A DNA stretch of 64,000 nucleotides from Arthrobacter cavernae (GTDB lineage: Bacteria > Actinomycetota > Actinomycetes > Actinomycetales > Micrococcaceae). This document shows, one piece after another, positions 22,524 to 30,093 of this stretch. Location: contig NZ_JAFNLL010000045.1 of the NCBI RefSeq assembly GCF_017368795.1, positions 1 to 64,000 on the forward strand. The letters run 5' to 3'. Position 1 is the first letter of the stretch; every line of letters begins with the position of its first letter. The notes below the pieces were generated by a model, which saw nothing but the letters and a program-made list of their open reading frames with translations, searched no databases and was not told the DNA's origin. Position numbers and translations under genes: made by a program.

Positions 22524-23549
22524 TTACTCGGCTTCGCTCAGGCTCTTGCGCGCGTCTTCCTCGAGACGGGCGTCCAGGTGGGCCGCCTTTGCCTTGGAGC
22601 TCATGAGGCTGGCAATCACGGCAACGATGATGGTGCCCACGATGACGGCCAGGGAGACGAATGTCGGAATCTCCGGGGCCCATTCGATGTGGTTGCCACC
22701 GTTGATGAACGGCAGTTCGTTCACGTGCATGGCGTGCAGGACAAGCTTCACGCCGATGAACGCCAGGATGAAGGACAGCGCATGCTTCAGGTAGATGAGG
22801 CGGTTCATGAGGCCACCCAGCAGGAAGTACAGCTGGCGCAGGCCCATGAGGGCGAACAGGTTGGCGGTGAAGACGATGAACGGGCTCTGCGTCAGGCCGA
22901 AGATCGCGGGAATCGAGTCAACTGCGAAGAGGAGGTCGGTCAGGCCGATGGTGATGAACACGATCAGCATGGGCGTGAAGACCTTCTTGCCGTCCACCGT
23001 GGTGCGCAGCTTGCCGCCGTCGAACTTCTCCGACATCGGCATGACCTTACGGATCCGGGCGATGAGCGGGTTTTCCTTGTCCTCTTCGTCCTCACCTTCG
23101 TCCTGGGCCTGCTTCCAGGCAGTCCAGAGCAGGAACGCGCCGAAGATGTAAAACACCCAGCTGAACTGCTCGATCACGATGGCGCCGAGGAGGATGAAGA
23201 TGCCGCGCAGGATCAGCGCGATGATGATGCCCACCATCAGGACTTCCTGCTGGTACTTCCGGGGTACGGAGAAGCGGGCCATGATGATGATGAAGACGAA
23301 CAGGTTGTCGATGCTGAGGCTGTATTCAGTCACCCAGCCGGCAACGAACTGTCCGCCGTATTCAGCACCCGTGAAGGCGAACATTGCGCCGGCGAACACC
23401 AGGGCGAGGGTCACGTAGAAAGCGACCCACAGGCCGGCTTCCTTCATGGAGGGCTCGTGGGGCCGTTTAACGACCAGCAGGAGGTCGACCAGGAGGATGA
23501 TTCCGAGAACGACAAAAGAGCCGATCTCGAACCAAGCGGGGAGTTGCAT
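22524..23549 (-). CDS. TerC-family integral membrane protein (probable Mn2+ exporter)
   Basis: 341-residue membrane protein with about nine hydrophobic helices. TerC marks: EYSLSIDNLFVFIIIMARF with the conserved Asn-Asp in helix 3, and FAVDSIPAIFGLTQSPFIVFTANLFALMGLR (here cited as FAVDSIPA then FIVFTANLFALMGLR) in the second half. An acidic loop (EGEDEEDKE) separates the halves. TerC/Alx proteins export manganese or metallate exported enzymes. The start at 23549 fits AAAGG 8 bases upstream. A yybP-ykoY-type riboswitch precedes it, which strongly supports a manganese role. Confidence 0.92.
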   Translation of the reverse strand: MQLPAWFEIGSFVVLGIILLVDLLLVVKRPHEPSMKEAGLWVAFYVTLALVFAGAMFAFTGAEYGGQFVAGWVTEYSLSIDNLFVFIIIMARFSVPRKYQQEVLMVGIIIALILRGIFILLGAIVIEQFSWVFYIFGAFLLWTAWKQAQDEGEDEEDKENPLIARIRKVMPMSEKFDGGKLRTTVDGKKVFTPMLIVFITIGLTDLLFAVDSIPAIFGLTQSPFIVFTANLFALMGLRQLYFLLGGLMNRLIYLKHALSFILAFIGVKLVLHAMHVNELPFINGGNHIEWAPEIPTFVSLAVIVGTIIVAVIASLMSSKAKAAHLDARLEEDARKSLSEAE

Positions 23550-23574
23550 GAAAATGCCTTTCGCAGGGTACGGG

Positions 23575-23722
23575 AAAACGGTGTAAGTCTCTCCGGCCGG
23601 CTGCGCTTGGTGTTGAATGTCACTCACAGCTGATACGGCGGCCCGCTAGGCCCGGCGAGGCGTCTGTGCCTTGCGTGTTGACGGACGTAGCGCTTGGGAT
23701 ACTCCCCTACGTGACCTTCACT
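23575..23722 (-). ncRNA. yybP-ykoY-type manganese riboswitch in the terC leader
   Basis: Between the uvrB stop and the terC start, the minus strand carries the two conserved boxes of this class: GGGGAGTA (23700-23707) in the 5' loop, then CCGTCAACA (about 23678-23686), and the 3' loop-like GGAGAGACTTACACC (about 23580-23594). GGT...GTAG before the first box can pair with TTAC-ACC after the last, closing the two-loop junction; ACGTAG/CTACGT (23707-23712 and 23685-23690) can form a stem. The boundaries are approximate. Known members bind Mn2+ and turn on exporters such as mntP and terC/alx. Confidence 0.75.
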
Positions 23723-23727
23723 TTACC

Positions 23728-25809
23728 CTAGGCGTGCCCGGCGGACTGCATCTGCCGCAGTTCGCGCTTCAGTTCGCCCACCTCGTCGCGGATCCTGGCG
23801 GCGATCTCGAACTGCAGTTCTGCCGCTGCGGCGTGCATCTGCTCCGTGAGCTGTTCGATGAGCCCCACCAGGTCTTCCGCCGGTGCGGCGGCCAGGCCGT
23901 CGGCCCGGACGGTCACGGCGGACTTGCCCTTGCCGCGGCCCTTGCCCGTGGCTGCCAGGAGTTCCTTGGTGTCGGCGTCCTCGCGGGCCAGCTGGTCCGT
24001 GATGTCTGCGATCTTCTTGCGCAGCGGCTGGGGGTCGATGCCGTTGTCGGTGTTGTACTGCACCTGGATTTTCCGGCGCCGGTTGGTTTCGTCGATCGCC
24101 TTGGCCATGGAGTCCGTGATGCGGTCCGCGTACATGTGGACCTGGCCGGAGACGTTGCGGGCGGCACGGCCGATGGTCTGGATGAGTGAGGTGGCCGAAC
24201 GGAGGAAGCCTTCCTTGTCGGCGTCGAGGATGCTGACCAGCGACACCTCGGGCAGGTCCAGGCCTTCGCGGAGGAGGTTGATGCCCACGAGGACGTCGAA
24301 GCTGCCCATGCGCAGCTCGCGGAGGAGCTCCACCCGGCGCAGGGTATCCACGTCCGAGTGCAGGTACTGGACCTTGATGCCGTGGCCCAGGAGGTAGTCG
24401 GTGAGGTCTTCGGCCATGCGCTTGGTGAGGGTGGTGACCAGGACGCGTTCGTCGCGCCCGGTGCGGAGCCGGATCTCGCCGAGGAGGTCGTCGATCTGGC
24501 CCTTGGTGGGCTTGACGACGACTTCGGGGTCGATCAGCCCGGTGGGGCGGATGATCTGCTGGACGTGGCCGTCGGCCTTGCCGAGTTCGTACTTGCCGGG
24601 CGTGGCCGACAGATAGACCGTCTGGCCGACGCGTTCCAGGAACTCGTCCCATTTCAGCGGCCGGTTGTCCATGGCCGAGGGAAGCCGGAAGCCGTGGTCC
24701 ACCAGTGTGCGCTTGCGGGACATGTCGCCTTCGTACATGGCGCCGATCTGCGGTACCGTCACATGGGATTCGTCGATGACCAGCAGGAAGTCGTCCGGGA
24801 AGTAGTCGATGAGGCAGTGCGGGGCGGTGCCGCCAGCGCGGCCGTCGATGTGCCGGGAGTAGTTCTCGATGCCGTTGCAGAAACCCATTTGCTGCATCAT
24901 CTCGAGGTCGTAGGTGGTGCGCATGCGCAGCCGCTGGGCCTCGACGAGCTTGTTCTGGCCCTCCAGGACCTTGAGCCTCTCGGCGAGCTCGTCCTCGATG
25001 GCCGTGATGGCGCGGTTCATGCGTTCGGGGCCGGCGACGTAGTGCGAGGCCGGGAAGATGTACATCTCGGTTTCCTCGCGGATGACCTCGCCCGTGACCG
25101 GGTGCAGCGTGTAGATGTTCTCGATTTCATCGCCGAAGAACTCGATGCGCAGGGCGAGTTCCTCATACATGGGGATGATTTCCACGGTGTCGCCGCGGAC
25201 CCGGAAAGTGCCGCGGTGGAAGTCCATGTCGTTGCGCGTGTACTGCATGGAGACGAACTTGCGCAGGAGATCGTCCCGGTTCATTTCCGCGCCCTTGCGG
25301 AGCGTGACCATGCCGGCGATGTATTCCTCGGGGGTGCCCAGGCCGTAGATGCAGGACACCGTGGCCACCACGATGACGTCGCGCCGGGTCAGGAGGGAGT
25401 TGGTGGCTGAGTGCCGCAGCCGCTCCACTTCCTCGTTCACGGAGGAGTCCTTCTCGATGAAGGTGTCCGTCTGCGGGACGTAGGCTTCCGGCTGGTAGTA
25501 GTCGTAGTACGAGACGAAGTACTCCACCGCGTTGTTGGGCAGGAGCTCACGGAATTCGTTGGCGAGCTGCGCCGCAAGGGTCTTGTTCTGGACCATCACC
25601 AGGGTGGGGCGCTGGACCTGCTCGATCAGCCAGGCCGTGGTGGCGCTCTTGCCGGTGCCGGTGGCGCCGAGCAGCACCACATCTTTCTCGCCGTTCCTGA
25701 TTCGTTCGGTCAGCTCCGCGATGGCGGCCGGCTGGTCACCCGCCGGCTGGAATTCGCTGATGACCTCGAAGGGCGCGACGACACGGTTGATCTCCTGGGC
25801 AAGGCTCAT
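23728..25809 (-). CDS. uvrB: UvrABC system protein B (helicase-like subunit)
   Basis: 693-residue damage-verification subunit. Walker A is [15 protein letters not shown] near residue 46, the beta-hairpin that probes the helix is [20 protein letters not shown] near residue 100, DEAD-like [11 protein letters not shown] near residue 340, motif [14 protein letters not shown] near residue 545, and the C-terminal UVR helix pair ([24 protein letters not shown]) binds UvrC. The ATG at 25809 follows TAGATT by 6 bases with no ribosome site. No SOS box is visible here, unlike uvrA. Confidence 0.98.
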   Translation of the reverse strand: MSLAQEINRVVAPFEVISEFQPAGDQPAAIAELTERIRNGEKDVVLLGATGTGKSATTAWLIEQVQRPTLVMVQNKTLAAQLANEFRELLPNNAVEYFVSYYDYYQPEAYVPQTDTFIEKDSSVNEEVERLRHSATNSLLTRRDVIVVATVSCIYGLGTPEEYIAGMVTLRKGAEMNRDDLLRKFVSMQYTRNDMDFHRGTFRVRGDTVEIIPMYEELALRIEFFGDEIENIYTLHPVTGEVIREETEMYIFPASHYVAGPERMNRAITAIEDELAERLKVLEGQNKLVEAQRLRMRTTYDLEMMQQMGFCNGIENYSRHIDGRAGGTAPHCLIDYFPDDFLLVIDESHVTVPQIGAMYEGDMSRKRTLVDHGFRLPSAMDNRPLKWDEFLERVGQTVYLSATPGKYELGKADGHVQQIIRPTGLIDPEVVVKPTKGQIDDLLGEIRLRTGRDERVLVTTLTKRMAEDLTDYLLGHGIKVQYLHSDVDTLRRVELLRELRMGSFDVLVGINLLREGLDLPEVSLVSILDADKEGFLRSATSLIQTIGRAARNVSGQVHMYADRITDSMAKAIDETNRRRKIQVQYNTDNGIDPQPLRKKIADITDQLAREDADTKELLAATGKGRGKGKSAVTVRADGLAAAPAEDLVGLIEQLTEQMHAAAAELQFEIAARIRDEVGELKRELRQMQSAGHA

Positions 25810-25815
25810 GGAACA

Positions 25816-25821
25816 AATCTA
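25816..25821 (-). promoter_or_regulatory. -10 box of uvrB, leaderless
   Basis: TAGATT on the minus strand is followed by TGTTCC and the ATG. It falls in the 29-base gap after coaE, so uvrB can be transcribed independently of it. Confidence 0.5.
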
Positions 25822-25838
25822 CCCCTGCCCCCGGACAG

Positions 25839-27047
25839 TTACTGTCCGCGTTTCGGCTGCCAGCCGCTCTGCCGGGCCCACGACTCCATCTCCGGCCAAG
25901 CCACCTCCGTGAACCACGGTTCCTTCGCCTCCGCGTAGCCCAGCGTCCCGCCGTCGCCGGCATGCAGGGCGGCGAGCCGGTGCTTCTCGGCCGCGTACAG
26001 GGCCGCGGCTTCAGGGTTGGCGCGCAGCCAGTCGCGCAGCAGCAGGGCGTAGCGCCAGCCCGGGCTGCCCTGCACCCTGACGTGGACGTTGGCTGCCCGG
26101 CCGGGGTCTGCGTTGCTGTGGAAGCGTTTCTGCCAGGCGGAGGGGTCGGCGTCCGGTGGTTTGGGGGTGTCCCGGACGATTCCGGCCTTCACGGGGAATC
26201 CTGCCCCGGCCAGCTCCCCGGCCATCCGGTCCGCCACCGCCAGCGAGGAGACGGCCACCTGCAGATCGATGACGTCCTTCGCGTCCAGGCCCGGCACCGA
26301 GGTGGATCCGATGTGCTCCACGCCGAGCATCTCCGGCGAAACCTTCCCGAGCCGCTCGATCAGCCGCCCGGCCTGCGCGGGCCAGTCCGGATCAGCAGGA
26401 ACGATGAGCGGTCCCCCGGAACCGGGCGCCGTGCGTGACGCGGCCAGGTTCCGGGCGAACGGGAGCAGGCGCTGCTCCCACAGTTCCTGGACGCGGGCGC
26501 GGATCTCCTCCACGCCGCCCGAATTGTCCAAGACCACGTCCGCGGCGGCGAGGCGTTCGGCGCGGGTGGACTGCGCGGCCATGCGGGAAGCTGCCTCATC
26601 CGGTGTCATGCCGCGGTACTCCACCATGCGCCGGACGCGGACCGCATCCGGGGCATCGACCACCAGCACCAGGTGGAAGCTGCTGCCCTGGCCGGTTTCG
26701 ACGAGGAGCGGAATGTCCTGGACGACGACGTCGCCGGAGGCCGCGGCGGAAAGCATCGCGGCGGCGCGCTCCCGCACCAGGGGGTGGATGATGCCGTTGA
26801 GCACCTCCCGCCGCGCCGGCTCCTTGAACACGATTGCGCCGAGCGCCGGGCGGTCCAGCCGGCCGCCGACATCGAGAACGCCCGGGCCAAAGGCCTCCAC
26901 CACACGGGCGAGGCCCGGGGTTCCCGGTTCGACGACCTCCCGCGCGATGACGTCGGCGTCGATGAGCACTGCGCCGAGTTCCTTCAACGTTGACGCCACC
27001 AGTGATTTACCCGAGGCGATGCCGCCCGTCAGCCCGATCTTCAGCAC
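25839..27047 (-). CDS. coaE: Dephospho-CoA kinase fused to a GrpB (UPF0157) domain
   Basis: 402 residues in two domains. Residues 1-200 are dephospho-CoA kinase, the last step of coenzyme A synthesis, with P-loop GLTGGIASGKSLV and LIDADVIAREVVEPG. Residues about 215-395 are a GrpB/nucleotidyltransferase-like domain: VGVEHIGSTSVPGLDAKDVIDLQVAV is its signature. The same fusion is known from mycobacterial CoaE, where the second domain helps folding or regulation. GGAGGGG lies 8 bases before the ATG. Divergent from yigZ with only 22 bases between the starts. Confidence 0.95.
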   Translation of the reverse strand: MLKIGLTGGIASGKSLVASTLKELGAVLIDADVIAREVVEPGTPGLARVVEAFGPGVLDVGGRLDRPALGAIVFKEPARREVLNGIIHPLVRERAAAMLSAAASGDVVVQDIPLLVETGQGSSFHLVLVVDAPDAVRVRRMVEYRGMTPDEAASRMAAQSTRAERLAAADVVLDNSGGVEEIRARVQELWEQRLLPFARNLAASRTAPGSGGPLIVPADPDWPAQAGRLIERLGKVSPEMLGVEHIGSTSVPGLDAKDVIDLQVAVSSLAVADRMAGELAGAGFPVKAGIVRDTPKPPDADPSAWQKRFHSNADPGRAANVHVRVQGSPGWRYALLLRDWLRANPEAAALYAAEKHRLAALHAGDGGTLGYAEAKEPWFTEVAWPEMESWARQSGWQPKRGQ

Positions 27048-27057
27048 CCCTCCAGAC

Positions 27058-27063
27058 TAAACT
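27058..27063 (+). promoter_or_regulatory. -10 box of yigZ, leaderless
   Basis: TAAACT ends 6 bases before the GTG at 27070. Its complement overlaps possible -10 hexamers for divergent coaE (TTTAGT or TAGTCT on the minus strand). Confidence 0.45.
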
Positions 27064-27069
27064 GAAGCG

Positions 27070-27759
27070 GTGGAAATCGAGGAAGACAGCCGGGCTACGG
27101 CGTATACGACGCTGGCTGCGGGCCCGGACTTCGGCCATGAGCTGGAGATCAAGCGTTCCCGCTTCATCACCGTGCTGCGGCGCTGCGGCGACGAAGACGC
27201 CGCCCGCGCCCTCGTCGCGGACCTCCGGAAGGAATTCCACGACGCCCGCCACCACTGCTCGGCCTTCGTGATCGGCCCCGACCGCATGGTCCAGCGCTCC
27301 AGCGACGACGGCGAACCCTCCGGCACCGCCGGCATCCCCATGCTGGAGGCACTCATCAAACGCGAGACACAGCCTGCGGTGACGGACCTCAGCGACATCA
27401 GTGCCGTCGTCGTGCGCTATTTCGGCGGGATCCTGCTCGGCGCGGGCGGGCTAGTGCGGGCCTATTCGGAGTCGGTCTCGACCGCGCTCGATGCCGCACC
27501 GCTGGTGCAGCGGCGCCGCCTGCGGCTGTGCGCGGTCAGCGTTCCGCACGCCGCCGCCGGCCGGCTGGAGAACGAGCTCCGCGCCGCCGGCTACGTCATG
27601 GCGGAGACCGGATATGGGCCCAGTGAGACGGTGCTGCGGCTGGCGCTTCCGGATGAGCCGGCAGCAATCAACGACGCCGGCGCCCGGCTTGCGTCCCTGA
27701 CCGCCGGGGCGGCCGTGCTCCAGCCGGAGGGAACGGAGTGGATCGATGTCCAGGGCTGA
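27070..27759 (+). CDS. YigZ/IMPACT-family protein
   Basis: 229-residue protein of the UPF0029/IMPACT family. The N-terminal domain has the signature EIKRSRFITVLRRC, then DARHHCSAFVIG, RSSDDGEPSGTAGIPMLEAL and VVVRYFGGILLGAGGLVRAYSES; the C-terminal domain (residues about 145-225) is the small ferredoxin-like fold. Eukaryotic IMPACT restrains the GCN2 stress kinase; the bacterial role is unsettled, possibly ribosome related. GTG start. Overlaps the next gene by 14 bases. Confidence 0.9.
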   Translation: MEIEEDSRATAYTTLAAGPDFGHELEIKRSRFITVLRRCGDEDAARALVADLRKEFHDARHHCSAFVIGPDRMVQRSSDDGEPSGTAGIPMLEALIKRETQPAVTDLSDISAVVVRYFGGILLGAGGLVRAYSESVSTALDAAPLVQRRRLRLCAVSVPHAAAGRLENELRAAGYVMAETGYGPSETVLRLALPDEPAAINDAGARLASLTAGAAVLQPEGTEWIDVQG

Positions 27760-28255
27760 ATCGCCGGACGTCCGCCCGCTTGATGTCCAACTGCTTGACG
27801 TGAGCGAGGACGTGCTGGAACTGCTGCTCGGGCTGGCGCTGGGAGACGCAGAGCCGGACGAGGTCACGCCGCCGTTGGGTCTTGGCTGGAATGCCGCACG
27901 GATCGAATGGTTCCGGAAGTACCACCGGGACGCCATGACAGGGCTCGACGGCGCGTCACGGGAGAAGAGCTGGGCCATCGTGAGCGGCGGCAGGATCGCA
28001 GGATCCATCCGGCTGAAGCGAAGCGGACCGGCTGCCGTGGAGACCGGCATCTGGCTGGGCCGGAGCTTCCGGGGCCAAGGGATCGGACGCCTGGCACTGC
28101 GCCTGGTGGCCGCCGAGGCCGCAGCCGCCGGGGCCACCGTGCTGGGAGCGGAAACGACTCCCGCCAACCGTGCCGCCCAGGCCCTGCTGCGCTCGGCCGG
28201 CGCGTCCCTCTCCGGGGAGTTTGGCTCGGTCCGCGCCCAGCTGCCCCTGGTCTGA
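27746..28255 (+). CDS. GNAT-family N-acetyltransferase
   Basis: 169 residues. The acetyl-CoA site is TGIWLGRSFRGQGIGRLALRLV near residue 100 (RGQGIG is the Q/RxxGxG motif), followed by ETTPANRAAQALLRSAGA, as in ribosomal-protein-acetylating or small-molecule GNATs. Substrate unknown. It starts inside yigZ and is surely cotranscribed with it; it faces rpsA convergently with the rpsA terminator between them. Confidence 0.85.
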   Translation: MSRAESPDVRPLDVQLLDVSEDVLELLLGLALGDAEPDEVTPPLGLGWNAARIEWFRKYHRDAMTGLDGASREKSWAIVSGGRIAGSIRLKRSGPAAVETGIWLGRSFRGQGIGRLALRLVAAEAAAAGATVLGAETTPANRAAQALLRSAGASLSGEFGSVRAQLPLV

Positions 28256-28354
28256 ACTGGACCCCGGGCGCGCCCGTTCCCGCTTCGCGCACCAGCCGTT
28301 ACAGGAGCGAACGGCGGCAAGGGGCGCGGAAGCAGCGACCCTGCAGGCGCATGC

Positions 28355-28385
28355 AAAAAGGACCCCCGCCAAATGGCGGGGGTCC
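28355..28385 (-). terminator. Intrinsic terminator of rpsA
   Basis: GGACCCCCGCC (28360-28370) pairs with GGCGGGGGTCC (28375-28385), an 11-bp stem with an AAAT loop. On the minus strand it is followed by TTTTT (28355-28359), the clearest classic terminator in the window. Confidence 0.9.
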
Positions 28386-28428
28386 CTTCGTGGCTATTCA
28401 GCTGTTCCCGGTGAAGGGAGAAGCGGAA

Positions 28429-29907
28429 TTAGTTGCCGGTCAGCTTCTCGCGCAGAGCTGCGAGGGCCTCGTCGGATGCCAGGGTGCCACCCGAGGTAGC
28501 CTCGGAAGCAGCCGGCTCGGAGGAGTAGCTGGTGGCAGCAGACTCGCCGTCACCGGACGTTGCAGCTGCAGCGTCGTCGGCAGCGTGCTGGGCAACCTGC
28601 TTCTTGTGGGCTTCCCAGCGGGCCTGGGCGTCAGCGTACTGCTGCTCCCAAGCTGCGCGCTGGGTCTCGTAGCCTTCGAGCCATTCGTTCGACTCTGGGT
28701 CGAAGCCCTCGGGGTACTTGTAGTTGCCCTCTTCGTCGTACTCGGCGGCCATGCCGTACAGAGCCGGGTCGAACTCGGTGCTGTCGGCGTCAACGCCCTC
28801 GTTGGCCTGCTTGAGGGAGAGGGAGATGCGGCGACGCTCGAGGTCGATGTCGATGACCTTGACGAACAGTTCGTCGCCAACGGAGACAACCTGCTCAGCC
28901 AGCTCCACGTGGCGGACAGCCAGCTCGGAGATGTGCACGAGGCCTTCGATGCCGTCTTCGACGCGAACGAACGCACCGAACGGAACCAGCTTGGTGACCT
29001 TACCCGGAACAACCTGGCCGAGGGCGTGGGTGCGGGCGAAGGTCTGCCACGGGTCTTCCTGCGTAGCCTTGAGCGACAGGGAAACGCGCTCGCGGTCCAG
29101 GTCGACCTCGAGAACCTCGACGGTGACTTCCTGGCCAACTTCGACAACCTCGGACGGGTGATCGATGTGCTTCCAGGACAGCTCGGAAACGTGAACCAGG
29201 CCGTCTACGCCGCCCAGGTCCACGAAGGCACCGAAGTTGACGATGGAGGAAACAACGCCCGGACGAACCTGGCCCTTTTCCAGCTTGTTGAGGAACGTGG
29301 AACGGACCTCGGACTGGGTCTGCTCGAGCCATGCACGGCGGGACAGCACAACGTTGTTGCGGTTCTTGTCCAGCTCGATGATCTTGGCTTCGATCTGCTG
29401 ACCGATGTACGGAGCCAGGTCGCGAACGCGGCGCATCTCGACGAGGGATGCGGGCAGGAAGCCGCGCAGACCGATGTCGAGGATAAGACCACCCTTGACA
29501 ACCTCGATGACGGTACCGGTAACGACACCGTCTTCTTCCTTGACCTTCTCAATGTCGCCCCAGGCACGCTCGTACTGAGCACGCTTCTTGGACAGGATCA
29601 GGCGGCCTTCTTTGTCTTCCTTGGTGAGAACCAAGGCTTCGACGAGATCGCCAACGGCGACAACGTCACCCGGGTCAACGTCGTGCTTGATGGAAAGCTC
29701 GCGGGAAGGGATGACACCTTCGGTCTTGTAACCGATGTCGAGCAGAACTTCGTCGCGGTCGACCTTGACGACGGTACCTTCGACGAGGTCTCCGTCGTTG
29801 AAGTACTTGATGGTGGCGTCGACAGCTGCGAGGAAGTCCTCAGCGGTACCGATGTCGTTAATGGCGACTACGGGGGTACCGGGCTTCTCGGTGGAGGTGA
29901 TGGTCAT
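28429..29907 (-). CDS. rpsA: 30S ribosomal protein S1
   Basis: 492 residues with four S1 RNA-binding domains (about residues 35-110, 125-190, 205-275 and 290-360); each shows the GxVxxxxxxGxxVxxG pattern, for example GVVSSIVNFGAFVDLGGVDG. The six-domain enterobacterial form is longer; four domains is usual for actinobacteria. The C-terminus beyond 400 is acidic, Ala/Ser rich and probably disordered. S1 helps the ribosome bind structured mRNA leaders. Expressed from its own promoter at 30047-30076 with a leader of about 130 bases. Confidence 0.97.
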   Translation of the reverse strand: MTITSTEKPGTPVVAINDIGTAEDFLAAVDATIKYFNDGDLVEGTVVKVDRDEVLLDIGYKTEGVIPSRELSIKHDVDPGDVVAVGDLVEALVLTKEDKEGRLILSKKRAQYERAWGDIEKVKEEDGVVTGTVIEVVKGGLILDIGLRGFLPASLVEMRRVRDLAPYIGQQIEAKIIELDKNRNNVVLSRRAWLEQTQSEVRSTFLNKLEKGQVRPGVVSSIVNFGAFVDLGGVDGLVHVSELSWKHIDHPSEVVEVGQEVTVEVLEVDLDRERVSLSLKATQEDPWQTFARTHALGQVVPGKVTKLVPFGAFVRVEDGIEGLVHISELAVRHVELAEQVVSVGDELFVKVIDIDLERRRISLSLKQANEGVDADSTEFDPALYGMAAEYDEEGNYKYPEGFDPESNEWLEGYETQRAAWEQQYADAQARWEAHKKQVAQHAADDAAAATSGDGESAATSYSSEPAASEATSGGTLASDEALAALREKLTGN

Positions 29908-30046
29908 GTAGTAGGGGCTCCGTTGTGGATAGAGTATCGGTCAGGCAAACCGCCTGCGGTCCGGATCCGAGCCGCAGGACACGGCAAGTTGCCGGGTCAT
30001 CCTGAATTGTGGATTGTAAATTTACGCGCACCTAGTACGCCCGTTT

Positions 30047-30076
30047 ATTCTAGTCGCTCGCGACGAGTCGGGTCAA
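30047..30076 (-). promoter_or_regulatory. Sigma-70-type promoter of rpsA
   Basis: On the minus strand TTGACC (30071-30076) and TAGAAT (30047-30052) are separated by 18 bases, close to consensus for the principal sigma factor. The expected transcript start near 30040 leaves a leader of about 130 bases that contains two short hairpins (CGGCA/TGCCG and CCTGCGG/CCGCAGG). Confidence 0.7.
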
Positions 30077-30093
30077 AAGCGTACAGACAACTG

